Below are positions 8,227 through 19,000 of a stretch of DNA of 31,713 nucleotides, piece after piece (positions within the stretch are counted from its first letter, which is position 1; every line of letters begins with the position of its first letter). The position numbers were made by a program, and so were the translations under genes. Below the pieces are notes generated by a model. That model was not told the origin of the DNA and did no database searches. It was given only the letters and a program-made list of their open reading frames with translations. The DNA is from a virus, in the IMG/VR virus record IMGVR_UViG_3300006921_000074, positions 1 to 31,713 of that record; one strand, given 5' to 3'.

Positions 8227-10125
8227 TTATTCTATTATGTTTAAATTTAATAAACCTTTTTTATCACCTTTTAAAGCTCCTCTTAAATTAAATTTAAAGT
8301 TTGAAAAATTTGTTCTACCAGCAGCAAGCTCTCTTACGTACTCTTTATTTTTACCAGAATGTAGCTTCATTAAGTCACCCCATTCTCTTTTTGTAACAGC
8401 AACCATTTTTCCTTTGTTTTTACCTTCCACAGCCGGTACAATAGCATATGTGTTTTTATCGTATGGAATCTCAACGTCACCTGCTGGATAGTTTGATTCC
8501 AAGTTTTGTAAAGCGTTGTACTGTGTTGGTTGCAATTCCACCTTTTTACCACCAGAAACTTCTTCCATCTTATCTAAATATGAAATAACGTTGTTACCTC
8601 TAGCTATGTAATTTCTGTCAGACTCTACCCACGATCCGCTTCCGTCACCACCACCTTTGTTCCACCAATACCACGTTCCATTTTCTTTTTTAATAGCCGT
8701 GCCATTCATAGTGTTTAGTTCTGGTATATTATCTTCGCTACTATTCAGAGCGTCTATAGTTGGTTGGACTCTTCTTTTGAAGTCATTTGGATATAACCAT
8801 TCTTTATTAAACATTCTTCTTCCGGTTGTACCATCATCCCAATTACCGTACTGACTATCGTTATTACCTCCTCCACCGCCACTATTATTTCTTCTTTCAT
8901 TTGCTTTGTCTTCTTTTTGAAGATACTTTCCGTAAGCATTGTTCTGGTAACCTTCTACAGATTCTGAAACCATGTCAACAAGTTCTACTCTACGTGGACT
9001 TCCCTTTGAAAAATCCTCACCTTTCATTTGTTCTAATAAACCTTGAAATTTAGCATACTGAGCTTGCTCTTCAGCTGTTCCTTGCGCATTACCAGGTTCA
9101 GCGCCACCATCAACCAAAAGTTTATACGCGGGTGTTACTCTTGTTAATTCACCATTTTCACCTATCATGGTTACTTGTCCACCAAATAAAAAACTTCTTA
9201 CCTGGTTTTCATTTGCTTTAGAAAACCTACCGTTTAACTCCATCTTTAGTTTAGAAGTAGATTCTTGATCTATTTCAAAACCATCTAATCCAGATTGCTC
9301 GTGCTTAGTTAATAGATCCATGTAACCATCTTGTAAAGAATCATCTTGCTCTCCAGGGAACTTAACCCTTGAAAATAACGTTGCTTCTAATTCTGGTGCT
9401 TCTTGTTGGCTTGCCCAATCTTCGTACGAGGGCATTTGATTATCTTCAACTCCTTCGCCACCTAATTCATTCATTGCTTTTTCGTACGCTTCTTCACTAG
9501 TATCAGCTTCAGCTTGAGACATGTAATATATTTCTCCTGTTTCATCATCTATAGATAAATTCTCTAACATAGTACCGTTTGCTAATCTAACACCGTTAGT
9601 AAACTCAGGCTCTGTAGCACCAGCATTCCAACCCGTAACAGCAGTGTTATTAAAAGGTTTTTCACCAAGCTCTATCATACCATTATCAACTTGCTTTTGC
9701 ATTTGTTCTTGCACGGCTAACAAGCCTTTTTTCATGGTATTCATTTTGTGAAAAGCCATGTCCATCATTAATTGACCCTCGTTTTTTCTTTTTCTAGTAA
9801 GGCCTTTAGTAGACATTCTAGCACCTTTGTCATATTCAGCTTTGTACAAATCTAAACTAGCCTGCATTTTAGGAGTTAATTGGCCGCCTAACTTTTCTAT
9901 CTCCATTTGTATCTGAGAATTACTAGCTCTTCCTAATGTTTTTAAACCTTTAAGCTCAGCGTGATTTTGCTTGTATCTATCTATAACATAAGAACCGGCT
10001 TTCATAAATAGTTGATCAATTAAGTCAACTCTACGGTCCTTATTAACATTTTCAGCATCGATCTGAGAATTGTAACCTGCACGGTACAACCCTTCCATAT
10101 CTATTATGTTTTTAGTATTTGCCAT
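8227..10125 (-). CDS. Putative internal virion protein (632 aa), unrecognised
   Basis: The start is ATG in an AATAATATGG context, 15 bases after the stop of the 263-residue gene. The 632-residue product is hydrophilic and mostly helical in its first ~180 residues, which are rich in Lys, Gln and Met. The middle is acidic (about residues 200-310), and a Gly/Asn-rich linker follows near residues 410-430 (NNSGGGGGNND). A Trp-rich stretch (GTWYWWNKGGG) follows. No signal peptide or membrane segment is visible, and I recognise no catalytic motif. It lies between a Gln/Ala-rich protein and the Gly-zipper protein. That set of three or four consecutive proteins resembles the internal-core/ejection block of podoviruses, so a virion-internal role is inferred from position only. 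Nothing suggests a tape-measure protein: there is no long regular coiled coil and no tail sheath or tube genes nearby. Confidence 0.7.
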   Translation of the reverse strand: MANTKNIIDMEGLYRAGYNSQIDAENVNKDRRVDLIDQLFMKAGSYVIDRYKQNHAELKGLKTLGRASNSQIQMEIEKLGGQLTPKMQASLDLYKAEYDKGARMSTKGLTRKRKNEGQLMMDMAFHKMNTMKKGLLAVQEQMQKQVDNGMIELGEKPFNNTAVTGWNAGATEPEFTNGVRLANGTMLENLSIDDETGEIYYMSQAEADTSEEAYEKAMNELGGEGVEDNQMPSYEDWASQQEAPELEATLFSRVKFPGEQDDSLQDGYMDLLTKHEQSGLDGFEIDQESTSKLKMELNGRFSKANENQVRSFLFGGQVTMIGENGELTRVTPAYKLLVDGGAEPGNAQGTAEEQAQYAKFQGLLEQMKGEDFSKGSPRRVELVDMVSESVEGYQNNAYGKYLQKEDKANERRNNSGGGGGNNDSQYGNWDDGTTGRRMFNKEWLYPNDFKRRVQPTIDALNSSEDNIPELNTMNGTAIKKENGTWYWWNKGGGDGSGSWVESDRNYIARGNNVISYLDKMEEVSGGKKVELQPTQYNALQNLESNYPAGDVEIPYDKNTYAIVPAVEGKNKGKMVAVTKREWGDLMKLHSGKNKEYVRELAAGRTNFSNFKFNLRGALKGDKKGLLNLNIIE

Positions 10126-10140
10126 ATTATTTTTTTGTAA

Positions 10141-10932
10141 TTACCAACCAAAGGTTCTTTGTCCCCAGTTTTTATTAGCTTCTTTATTTGCGGCATCAGC
10201 AGCGTCTTTTCCAGATATTAACTGTAACATTCCTTGTTGATGTTGTAATTGTGTATTTCTAAAATCATTAGCAGCTTGGTATTGCAACGCTTGATTTGCC
10301 GTGGATGCAGATTGATTTGATTGTGCTGCTGCTAATTGTCTACCAGCCAATGCTTCTGCCGCAGCATTTTTAGCTGTTTGTTGATCTGAAGCGCCTTGCA
10401 TTTTCATTTGTTCAGCCGCGCTTTGACCTTGCATTTGCATTTCTCTTCTTCTTTGCACATCTTGTGCGCCAGCAACTCTAGCTTGTTGATTAGCTGATTC
10501 TTGTTGACCTATGCTAGCTGACGCTTGTTGTCTTCGTTGTGAACCTGCATTAGCCATAGCTTGGATATTACCAGCGTTAAAACCACCACCACCTCTCATT
10601 GCATCTAGCATGTTAGCTTCTTGTTGCATACCCATTTGTTTTTCAAACTGAGCTTGTCCTTGATTTACAGTAAGATCTTCTGCAAAATTCTCCATGTTCA
10701 TATTTGCAAAAGCATTCTTTGAATCCGCAAACATGTTTTCAAACTTTTGTCCTTCTGCTCTTTTAGCGCCTATACTTGTAGGTCCTTTAACGTCAATTTG
10801 CTTCATATCTTTACCCATGGCCTCAAAATCTTTCATAGCATCATCAAAAGCTTTACTTGTAAAAGGAGATTTTTTAGGGTTTTTATAAGGACTTGTTTTA
10901 TATCTAAACGGTGTTGGTTTGTTTATCTTCAT
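10141..10932 (-). CDS. Small Gln/Ala-rich putative internal virion protein
   Basis: This 263-residue protein has a basic, Pro/Lys-rich N-terminus (KPTPFRYKTSPYKNPKK). From about residue 85 a long helical region follows, dominated by Gln, Ala and Met (for example QQARVAGAQDVQRRREMQMQ), with a short GGGG break near residue 115. The C-terminus ends in NWGQRTFGW. Small Ala/Gln-rich helical proteins at the head of the ejection block are typical of podovirus internal virion proteins (compare T7 gp14), so this may be the first ejected protein or an adaptor for the inner core. The similarity is in composition and place, not in a recognised motif. It lies 43 bases after the 556-residue gene, one of the larger gaps in this stretch, and that gap is simply AT-rich. 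Confidence 0.7.
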   Translation of the reverse strand: MKINKPTPFRYKTSPYKNPKKSPFTSKAFDDAMKDFEAMGKDMKQIDVKGPTSIGAKRAEGQKFENMFADSKNAFANMNMENFAEDLTVNQGQAQFEKQMGMQQEANMLDAMRGGGGFNAGNIQAMANAGSQRRQQASASIGQQESANQQARVAGAQDVQRRREMQMQGQSAAEQMKMQGASDQQTAKNAAAEALAGRQLAAAQSNQSASTANQALQYQAANDFRNTQLQHQQGMLQLISGKDAADAANKEANKNWGQRTFGW

Positions 10933-10975
10933 AATTGTATTTTGTTATTTTATTATTACAGTTTTTACGTGTTTT

Positions 10976-12646
10976 TTAAGCGTTGTTAGTTATAGTTAGG
11001 AATCTATCAACGTTAAGATACAGCGTTCTAGTGTAATCACCTATGTTGTTTACTTCAATTTCACCGGTTATAGTAATTATTTTAGCAGCATTAGTAAACG
11101 TTAACGTTTGTCCATTTTGAACTTTATGACCACCAGGTGTTAATGTTAAGTTTGTACCAGTACTACTAGCTATTGTTGTAACAATTGGATCACCACCACT
11201 GTTATCAATATTAACACCGCTAACAACGCTGACATCATCCATTATACCATCTTTATTGTCCACGTCAAAATCATTTAAAGCAGCAGAACCAGTAGCACTA
11301 ACATCATCAATAGTAGCTGTAATAATATTAGCGTCTAGTATTTCTGCTTTTAAATTTGTAAATATTATTTCACCAGCCCTACTTGTTTCTTTTATAGCTT
11401 GAATACCTTGATTTAAAAAAGAATAATTAGTGGCTGTAAATTCAGCCCCTATAGGTGTTGAGAAACATATGTTACCAGCCTGACTAGTAATTTTACCATT
11501 TGTATCAAAAGTTGGTACGCCTGTAGGTTCTATAGCTTTTAAGTTTGCAAGTGGTAAATTTTTTTCAACCATTTCAAAGCCACAATCTTTATCTACGTAT
11601 TGCTGTATAGTTGTGTTTCTTGTGTAAGACCCAATAATAGAACCACCGCCATTTGAAGAAGGATGCACCATTGATCCAGGTCTTATGTCTATTATATTAT
11701 TAGCAGGGAACCTATAACGTCTAGGCGGTGTAAAAGTTAATGTTGTATCGTTTGCTACAGTTACGTTTTCCGATACAGTAAACACTTTTGCGTTTGAACC
11801 AACATCAACGTGTGTAATAGTAACAGCGTTGTCTTTTGTTTTAGCATCTAGCTCAGTATTACCGGTTACTCTATCTCCAACAGCCCAAAAAGTACTTCTA
11901 TCATCAACCATAGTAATGTTTGTACCTTCACTAACCCCACCACTAGAGCCAACGTCTTTTGTGCTTCTAGCTGATCCATCAAATTGATCTTCACCTGGTA
12001 TTGCTGAATGAGCAGAAATACCTACAACTGATGCGGTTAAAAAGTCATCAGGTAGTGGTTGTCTGTTTATTCTTATAGCATCTTTTGCGTCACCAGTTAT
12101 AGTTAGTGTAAAATTATTTTTAAAAGAACCTCTAGCACTAACAGATCCTACGGTTACAGCTGACATAGTTGGCCAAGCTGATGGTTCGTTAGCGCTATAC
12201 GGCTGTACAAACCAACTTATAGCAGGGCCTTGTGCAATTGTTTTAACAAGGTTTACACCGTTAGAACCAATAGAAGAGTTGTCATCAACAGCGCCTACGT
12301 AACCGCTGTCTTCAAATCTTACTTCTTGATATGGAACATGTTTAGTTGTAACACAATTATCTGATATAGCTGTTAATGTTAATGTAAGACTATCAAATGA
12401 TTTTCCAAGACTAACAGCGTCTCTAAAAACTATATAGTTATCGTGTTTTTCTTTTAGCATTTCTACTCTAAGTACTTTTCTTGTAGATGATATAGATCTT
12501 GATTTAAAATCGTAGTAACCATACAAGCTTTTTACTTCCAGCTCAAACTTAGCGCCAATATCACCTACTATATTAAAAGTTCTTCTTTCGCCACTAACCA
12601 ATACACCAGATGTATCTATGTTAAACTCTTTTATAAACTTTATCAT
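10976..12646 (-). CDS. Beta-rich tail or surface structural protein
   Basis: This 556-residue protein has high Thr, Ser, Val, Asn and Gly content and no signal peptide. The N-terminal ~120 residues (GERRTFNIVGDIGAKFELEV and onward) look like a compact beta domain. Later parts have Ig-like or beta-sandwich character, with runs such as FTLTITGD, VFTVSENVTV and TLTLTPG, and an Arg-rich turn PPRRYRFPANNIIDIRPGS. It directly follows the small 129-residue virion protein and precedes the internal-protein block. This fits a tail fibre, head fibre or other virion surface component. Assignment as a virion structural protein is moderately safe from context; the exact position on the particle is not known. 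The start context is AT-rich (ATTAAAATG), with no Shine-Dalgarno sequence. Confidence 0.7.
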   Translation of the reverse strand: MIKFIKEFNIDTSGVLVSGERRTFNIVGDIGAKFELEVKSLYGYYDFKSRSISSTRKVLRVEMLKEKHDNYIVFRDAVSLGKSFDSLTLTLTAISDNCVTTKHVPYQEVRFEDSGYVGAVDDNSSIGSNGVNLVKTIAQGPAISWFVQPYSANEPSAWPTMSAVTVGSVSARGSFKNNFTLTITGDAKDAIRINRQPLPDDFLTASVVGISAHSAIPGEDQFDGSARSTKDVGSSGGVSEGTNITMVDDRSTFWAVGDRVTGNTELDAKTKDNAVTITHVDVGSNAKVFTVSENVTVANDTTLTFTPPRRYRFPANNIIDIRPGSMVHPSSNGGGSIIGSYTRNTTIQQYVDKDCGFEMVEKNLPLANLKAIEPTGVPTFDTNGKITSQAGNICFSTPIGAEFTATNYSFLNQGIQAIKETSRAGEIIFTNLKAEILDANIITATIDDVSATGSAALNDFDVDNKDGIMDDVSVVSGVNIDNSGGDPIVTTIASSTGTNLTLTPGGHKVQNGQTLTFTNAAKIITITGEIEVNNIGDYTRTLYLNVDRFLTITNNA

Positions 12647-12659
12647 TTTAATATTTTTA

Positions 12660-13049
12660 TTATTGACTACTTATAGCTACTGAAGATCCAACAGCAAACA
12701 ACTCTGCTTCAATCTTACTATTATTAAACATTTTAGCCTCTGCGTAATATCCAGTAATACCAGAGGTATTTGCTTGTTTGTTTTTAGAAAACATCATAAA
12801 ACCGTTAGAAGCAATAACTGGCACTGGCATAGTTCCATGATTAACTATTAATGATATTGGTATTGAAGAGTCTAAGCCATCACCATTAACAACAGAGTGA
12901 ACTGTACCAATATATACTAAACCAGACATGTTGCCTAAAAATAATGTGTTTGCAGAGTCTTGAGCTATTGTAGACGTGGTGTATATATCATCACCTACAT
13001 CACAAGATATGTTTATTGGATCGTTAAAAGTTATTTGTACAAAAGCCAT
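12660..13049 (-). CDS. Small virion-associated protein (129 aa), function unknown
   Basis: This 129-residue, beta-rich protein starts MAFVQITFNDPINISCDVGD and ends with a stretch containing GYYAEAKMFNNSKIEAELFAVGS. I associate proteins of this general form with the structural clusters of marine phages, but no function is known to me. No signal peptide, membrane segment or catalytic motif is visible. It sits 22 bases downstream of the giant tail protein and 13 bases upstream of the 556-residue protein, so it is probably co-expressed with them and may be a decoration or tail-fibre-associated subunit. The function is inferred from position only. Confidence 0.7.
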   Translation of the reverse strand: MAFVQITFNDPINISCDVGDDIYTTSTIAQDSANTLFLGNMSGLVYIGTVHSVVNGDGLDSSIPISLIVNHGTMPVPVIASNGFMMFSKNKQANTSGITGYYAEAKMFNNSKIEAELFAVGSSVAISSQ

Positions 13050-13071
13050 ATGTTTTTATTTTAAGTTTATT

Positions 13072-16000
13072 TTATAAGGGTAAAAGCAATGGTCCACCTA
13101 CGCCCGTACCTCCACCGCTATGTGTCCCGTCACAGATAGTGCAGTCACCAGATCCACCTTGGTTTACTGGCGTTATCTCACAACAACTACCATCGTCCCA
13201 CATAGCTCCAGAGTCATAGCTTTTTTTACCAGCTTGATAAGCAGGATTTGGAGCTTGGAGTAAACCACCTATGCTAGATGGGACAGGGCAGGCCCACGGT
13301 TTAGTACATCCACCAACCATAACGTCTGTGTGTCCGTAAGCGCTAGGATGAGCTTGTCCTTGGTTAAAACCTGAGCAATTAATAATATTGGAGTTAGGGC
13401 TATTAAAATAATTAACTCTAAAACTAGGATATGTATTTGGATAATTTGGGAAACACGAAAATCCAGTAGCCGCGTAATCATCCGGAAACACACAGCATTC
13501 AGACCATATATTATCGTTTATTCTCCAATCACTACAACCAGATGATATAGATGCAGTACCAGCAGCCAGAGTGCTATCTGCCATTTCATATTCTTCATTA
13601 CCACTAGAGTTACCACATCTATTTTTAGGGCTAAAGTCACCAGTGTAATTACCACTTTCATCCCAACCGTTGTTGAAAAACTTTTGGAACCTCTCGCCAT
13701 CATCACCGGTGGTACCACCTTGATAACCACTAACAGGTGCTGGATTACCAGTACATGTTTGACAAGCTTGACCACCTTCAGTATAGCTTATACCACCAGT
13801 AGACGTTGGAGGTCCAATTACATTGTACGGGTTGCTTGGCCCACCAGGAGCGTTTTGATCTGCTTTTTGCATTATATGTATTTGACCCGTTGCTGGGTTA
13901 TATTTTTGAACACCAACGCCTACATATATTGGATTCATAGGAGAATCGTTGTTACGTCTATAACCTATAGCATCAAAATTTAAAGCGTAAGGATGTAAAC
14001 AACCAGAAATCCTACAACATGAATTTTGAACAGCTGGATCCCAATTATTAAAACTACCATACTTATTAATATCACCCCCACCACCTACAACTGTATTTGC
14101 TGAAGCTTGTAATGGGTTAAGACTATTGTCATCATAAAAATCTGTTTCAACCGGCCAAGTTGCAGTAGAACTAAAACTGTTTTGGGCAAAAGTAGCAAAC
14201 TCTGTCCAATTTTCATTGTAATTAAATGGATGTGTGTTAGATGCTGTTATAGCATTTCCATGATAAGTAGTCATAGTAAATACACGCGTGTTAGCGTTGA
14301 CAAAGTTATAAGGACCAGCTGTGTTAATACCTTCGTGGTATTTGTACCAATAATCAATAGTTATACTATCACTACCTTGGTTGTCTACGCAACCAGCACC
14401 GTTTCTTTCGCCAACTAAAGGTGATTGAGCATTACTGTTTACAGTATGAGTTGTTGCTATACCATCTTTAGGTATACACATTGTTTGGTCATGAGTGTTA
14501 ACGTCAAAACCAATGTTACCAGTTGGTGTTACTTTATACTGACTCCATCCTTGCACGTCGTAAGGATTACCTAGAGAACCAGAGCCATAATTATAGTTTT
14601 CAAACTCGTCTCCCGCTATGTTTGTAAAGTTTTCGTGTAAACAACCTTCTATTATAGGATAACAACAACTACCGTTATCAGTAGTAGCACTAGCGTCATA
14701 GTTTGTAGCTGATGAATCCGTACAGCCACCTGGAAGTGTAACATGTGAAGCAGCAGCAGGGTTATAATTGTAAGCACTAGGGTCTGTACAACCTTGAGCA
14801 TAGGTACAACCACAGTTAGGACCAGACGTTCCGCTTGGACACGCTGTGGCTAAGGGATCGTGATTTGTAGCCGCAAATCCCCAAGCTGTTCCACTACTAG
14901 GGTCTATACAACCACTACCTAGATCATAAACAAAAAGACCAAACTGATCAGTAGTATAAGATGGATCATTACAAAGCGTGTTATTAGACCAGTTAGTAGC
15001 AAGCCCAAGATTATTATGACCTGGGTTAGCACCACCAGTATTGTATAAACCAGTGGTATCATCCATACATCCAAACACTGGTATGTTACAACTACCATCA
15101 TCTACACAGGCCGCTGGGTCATAATTAGTAGCTGTTGGATCTGTACACCCAGCAGTGTAACAGCAAGACCCATTATCAGTGTTAACGTCTACAGCAGGAT
15201 TATTGACCAAAGGTATAAAATTAAGCGCGGTTGGATCCATACAACCTAAAATTACTGGTAAACAACAATCGTTATCGTTATTAGTGTTATAACCAGCGTC
15301 ACCTGGTAACCCGGTTGAATTACAAGGTGTGTTTGCTAGTGGATCAAAATTAAAAGTACCAAAGCTAAGATTCACTGTAAAACTTCCAAATGAATAATTC
15401 CCACTAAAGTTTGATGGGCCCAATGGAATCATACAACCTTGAACAATATACACGCAGGTATCAAACATTACTTGTGGATTACCGCCATAAACACCGTCCA
15501 TTATACTACCACCAATACCGGGCATAACAGAATATGTGTTTGGTAAAGGTCCACATTCTTGACTCATTTGACCAATGTAATTAGCTGGAGAAGTGTAAAT
15601 AGCACTTACATCTAAACAGCTTATAGGCATTCCATTTACCTCTAATTGATTTGCAGCTGTTGGATCTAAACATCCATCATACACGCAAGACCCGTTATTA
15701 GCTGCAACCGAAGCACTATAATTAGCGGCGCTAGGATCATTACAACCACAAACACCAGCGCAGTAACTAGCACAATCGTGACATGTTGCGTTAGCATCAT
15801 AGTTAGCGTTATTAATATCCATACAGCCATACACGCAAGGGATACATGAACCATCATCAAAGCAAGCTGCTGGATCGTAATTTGTAGAACTAGGATCTGT
15901 ACATCCAGCTACGTAGCAACAAGATCCGTCATCAACTGTCCATAACGCATTGTAATTAAAAGCGGTTGAATCAGTACATCCTTCGTATAAACAAGACCCG

Positions 16001-19000
16001 TCGTCAAGAACACCTATTATAGAACCTAAAGTATAATTACTTGCAGTTGAATCTGTACAACCACTCGGAAGAGCTGTACATGTTCCTGCTGTATTAGCGT
16101 TTGGATCATAGTTAAATACATCATAACCAAAATATGGTCCACCAGCAGCTTGATAACAAGCGCCTGGAGAAACCGCAGAAGGCCAACTTGGATCACCAAC
16201 AACGCTTTGATTTGGAGGAGCGCACATTCCATAAACATCAGATGATGCAGCTGGAGAGTTTATAACATTTGCCGTCATACATCCAGTTATAAAAGGCACG
16301 CAACAATTTGGACCAGCAGTACCATTAGCAACACCTAAATCATCTTGACAAGGAACGTTACAACCAGAACTACTACAATTATTAAACATCGTGGGATCAG
16401 TACAACCAACAATTAAACAGCTTCCATCATCAACATTAGCGTTTACGTTGTAATTAGTAGCGCTTGAATTCATACACCCAGGAACAGCTATTGTAGCGCA
16501 ACTTCCGTCGTCTGTAGTTGCTGCTGGGTTATACTCCACATACAAAGGATTTGTACAACCTGGTACTATAGCTGTTATAGAAAAACTAGCTACTGTGCCT
16601 AAGCCTTGAAATGAAAACTCACTTTCACTAAGATGAGAAAAACCACCTTTTTCTATACCTGTTATATAATTAAACCATTTGTTTTCTTTGTTTATAAACT
16701 CAGCAATAGCACCATCCTGCATGTCTGTTTGTATATTCGCCATATACCAACCGTCTTTATCTGACAAGTTGTAAAAATCTTTATCTGTATGGTTGAATCC
16801 TAAAGAATCTGTGTACTGAACAAATTTATTAACCTTAGATTGTGATCCTTCGTAATTAAATGTGTTAAACGTTTTTACTGAACCAGGATCGTCGTTAAGC
16901 AAAACAGTTATACTTGATTGCCCGTATTGACCATAAAAAGTATTTCTATCAACATCATGTGAGTTATGGAAATAAGCTTTACCATTTTTAAATGTAAAGT
17001 ATTTATCAGAAACACTTAAACCGCTTTCCATTTCTAAAAAAGATTTAAAACTTATCCAACCTTTATTTTCTTCTTTAAACGATACAACAACCGGTGTTTT
17101 ATAATAACCACCACCCGCTTGCTCTGATGTAAAACCAATTTTTAAGTTGTATTCATTGTTTCTAGTATCGTAGTTACCCATAATATCTACGTCAACATCT
17201 TCTTGGGTACTACCACCGTAATCACTTAATGAATCACCAGTTCTTATATTTAAAGCATCTTTAAACCAGTCTTTCATTCCGTAATCAGATATAGGTGTTA
17301 AACCATCTTGAGACAATCTTAATACAACGCTTCTCTGTTTGTCTGTAAAATAAGCTCTATAAGATTCTGATGCAAATGATTCTGGGTTTTTAGATATACC
17401 ATAATCACCACTAAAAGGTATTGTTTGACCAAGAACATTTGGTGTTGCAATCAACTGTGGGTTTCCATCAGCATTAAACACTGCGTCTTTGTTTGCTAAT
17501 ATTTTTAAAACTTTATCTTCACAAAACGTAACTAAATCTGTGTCTCTTGAAAATAATTTTTGAATACTACCATATGTTGGGTTTATATCTTTAGTTATCT
17601 TTTCAGCTTGTATAAATTGATTTAAATTGTTTACACCAGTAATAGAATTATATATACCAGAATATATTAAACCAGTTTCTCTACGTTCTTCTTTGTATTG
17701 TTCTGCTAGTGTTGTTGAGGCTTTAACACCATTTAACATGTATGGTAAATTAAAGTTATCTCTAATTCTATTTGATTCTACTCCGTTGGCAAAAGAATAA
17801 GCGTTAAAGTAAGGTAAACCAAATTTAACTTTTCTTCCTAAAAATGATCTAAATGCTAAATTGTTTTCACTTGTATTTATTCTTAAAGCATGAGACTTGT
17901 TTAACGTTGGGTAAACACCAGGGTTTAAATAATAAGCATCTATTATATAATCAATACTTATAGGTTCAACCTTAGTTCCATCTGGCTTTTCAACCACTAT
18001 ATCAAAAGGAGTGGCTGTTAAATCATCACCAGCAGGTGTAGCTGCTGCTGTACTAGTCGTTATACCACTTACTACTACCCAAGAGCTATCAACTAACAAC
18101 ACGGGTCCAAGACTACCACCTGGATCTAATATAACATTATCAACAACGAGAGGACTTGTGATTATTATTGGCGCAGCTGTTCTTTCTGTTATAATAGAGT
18201 TATAAGAAAATAATGTTTGCAACGATGTTTTTGATAAACCTACATTAGCGCTATCAATTTTAAGAGGATTTAATCCACCAACCTCGTAATATATGTCTAG
18301 CTCAGGTTGTTCTTTTGGCTCTGTCTCCCATACCGCTGGAAAATCAGGCATTACCTCTTCTCTATCAACTCTTTCAATCCACTCTAGTGTATAACCAACA
18401 GCGTACATGGTATTTCTACTATGAACCTGACTAGAGCCGTAATTGTTAAAGTTTTGCTGTTGTGATTGCATTTTTTCATAATTATCACAATATGTTGGTG
18501 ATACCATGTTCATGCTGGCTTGTCTAAAAGTAACATCAGACCCAGGTTCAAAAGGGTTTGTTAAAGGTCCACCAATATTACCAGGGATTTCAAGTGTTTT
18601 TAAAGGCCATTTATAACCAACTAAATAAACTTTATATTTGTTTAAACTAGTTATATATTCTATTTCTGATATAACTAAATATTGACCTGCTAATTGACCA
18701 CTATGTGATGTTGGTGATGTTGGCATACTATTAGTAACACTATTACTAACGTAATGAGTAACAATCATGCCTGGTCTTAATTGAGCTTCTATGTTACCAT
18801 TGTCAACATCTATGCCAACAATAGCATCAAGCATAATCCAACAATTATCAACAGTACTAGTGCTACCAGTCATACTAGCTGAAGTACCAGCGGATATAGG
18901 TAAGGTTATATTATTACCACCATCTATAGGTCCTAATGTATTTTTCACTGGATCCCAACCACTACCCATTTTAGGTGTTACATGTAAGTAATAGTATTTG

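Noticed and set aside
8227-10125. Tape-measure protein
   Set aside because: There is no long regular coiled coil, and no tail-tube, sheath or tail-assembly chaperone genes flank it.
13180-16560. Regular recurring DNA blocks that could be a CRISPR array or tandem non-coding repeats
   Set aside because: The blocks are in frame and encode Cys-rich protein units of varying length; there are no identical repeats with uniform spacers.
13072-16560. Variable region of a diversity-generating retroelement
   Set aside because: No reverse transcriptase or matching template repeat is visible in the window, and the variation among units is not adenine-biased as far as can be seen.
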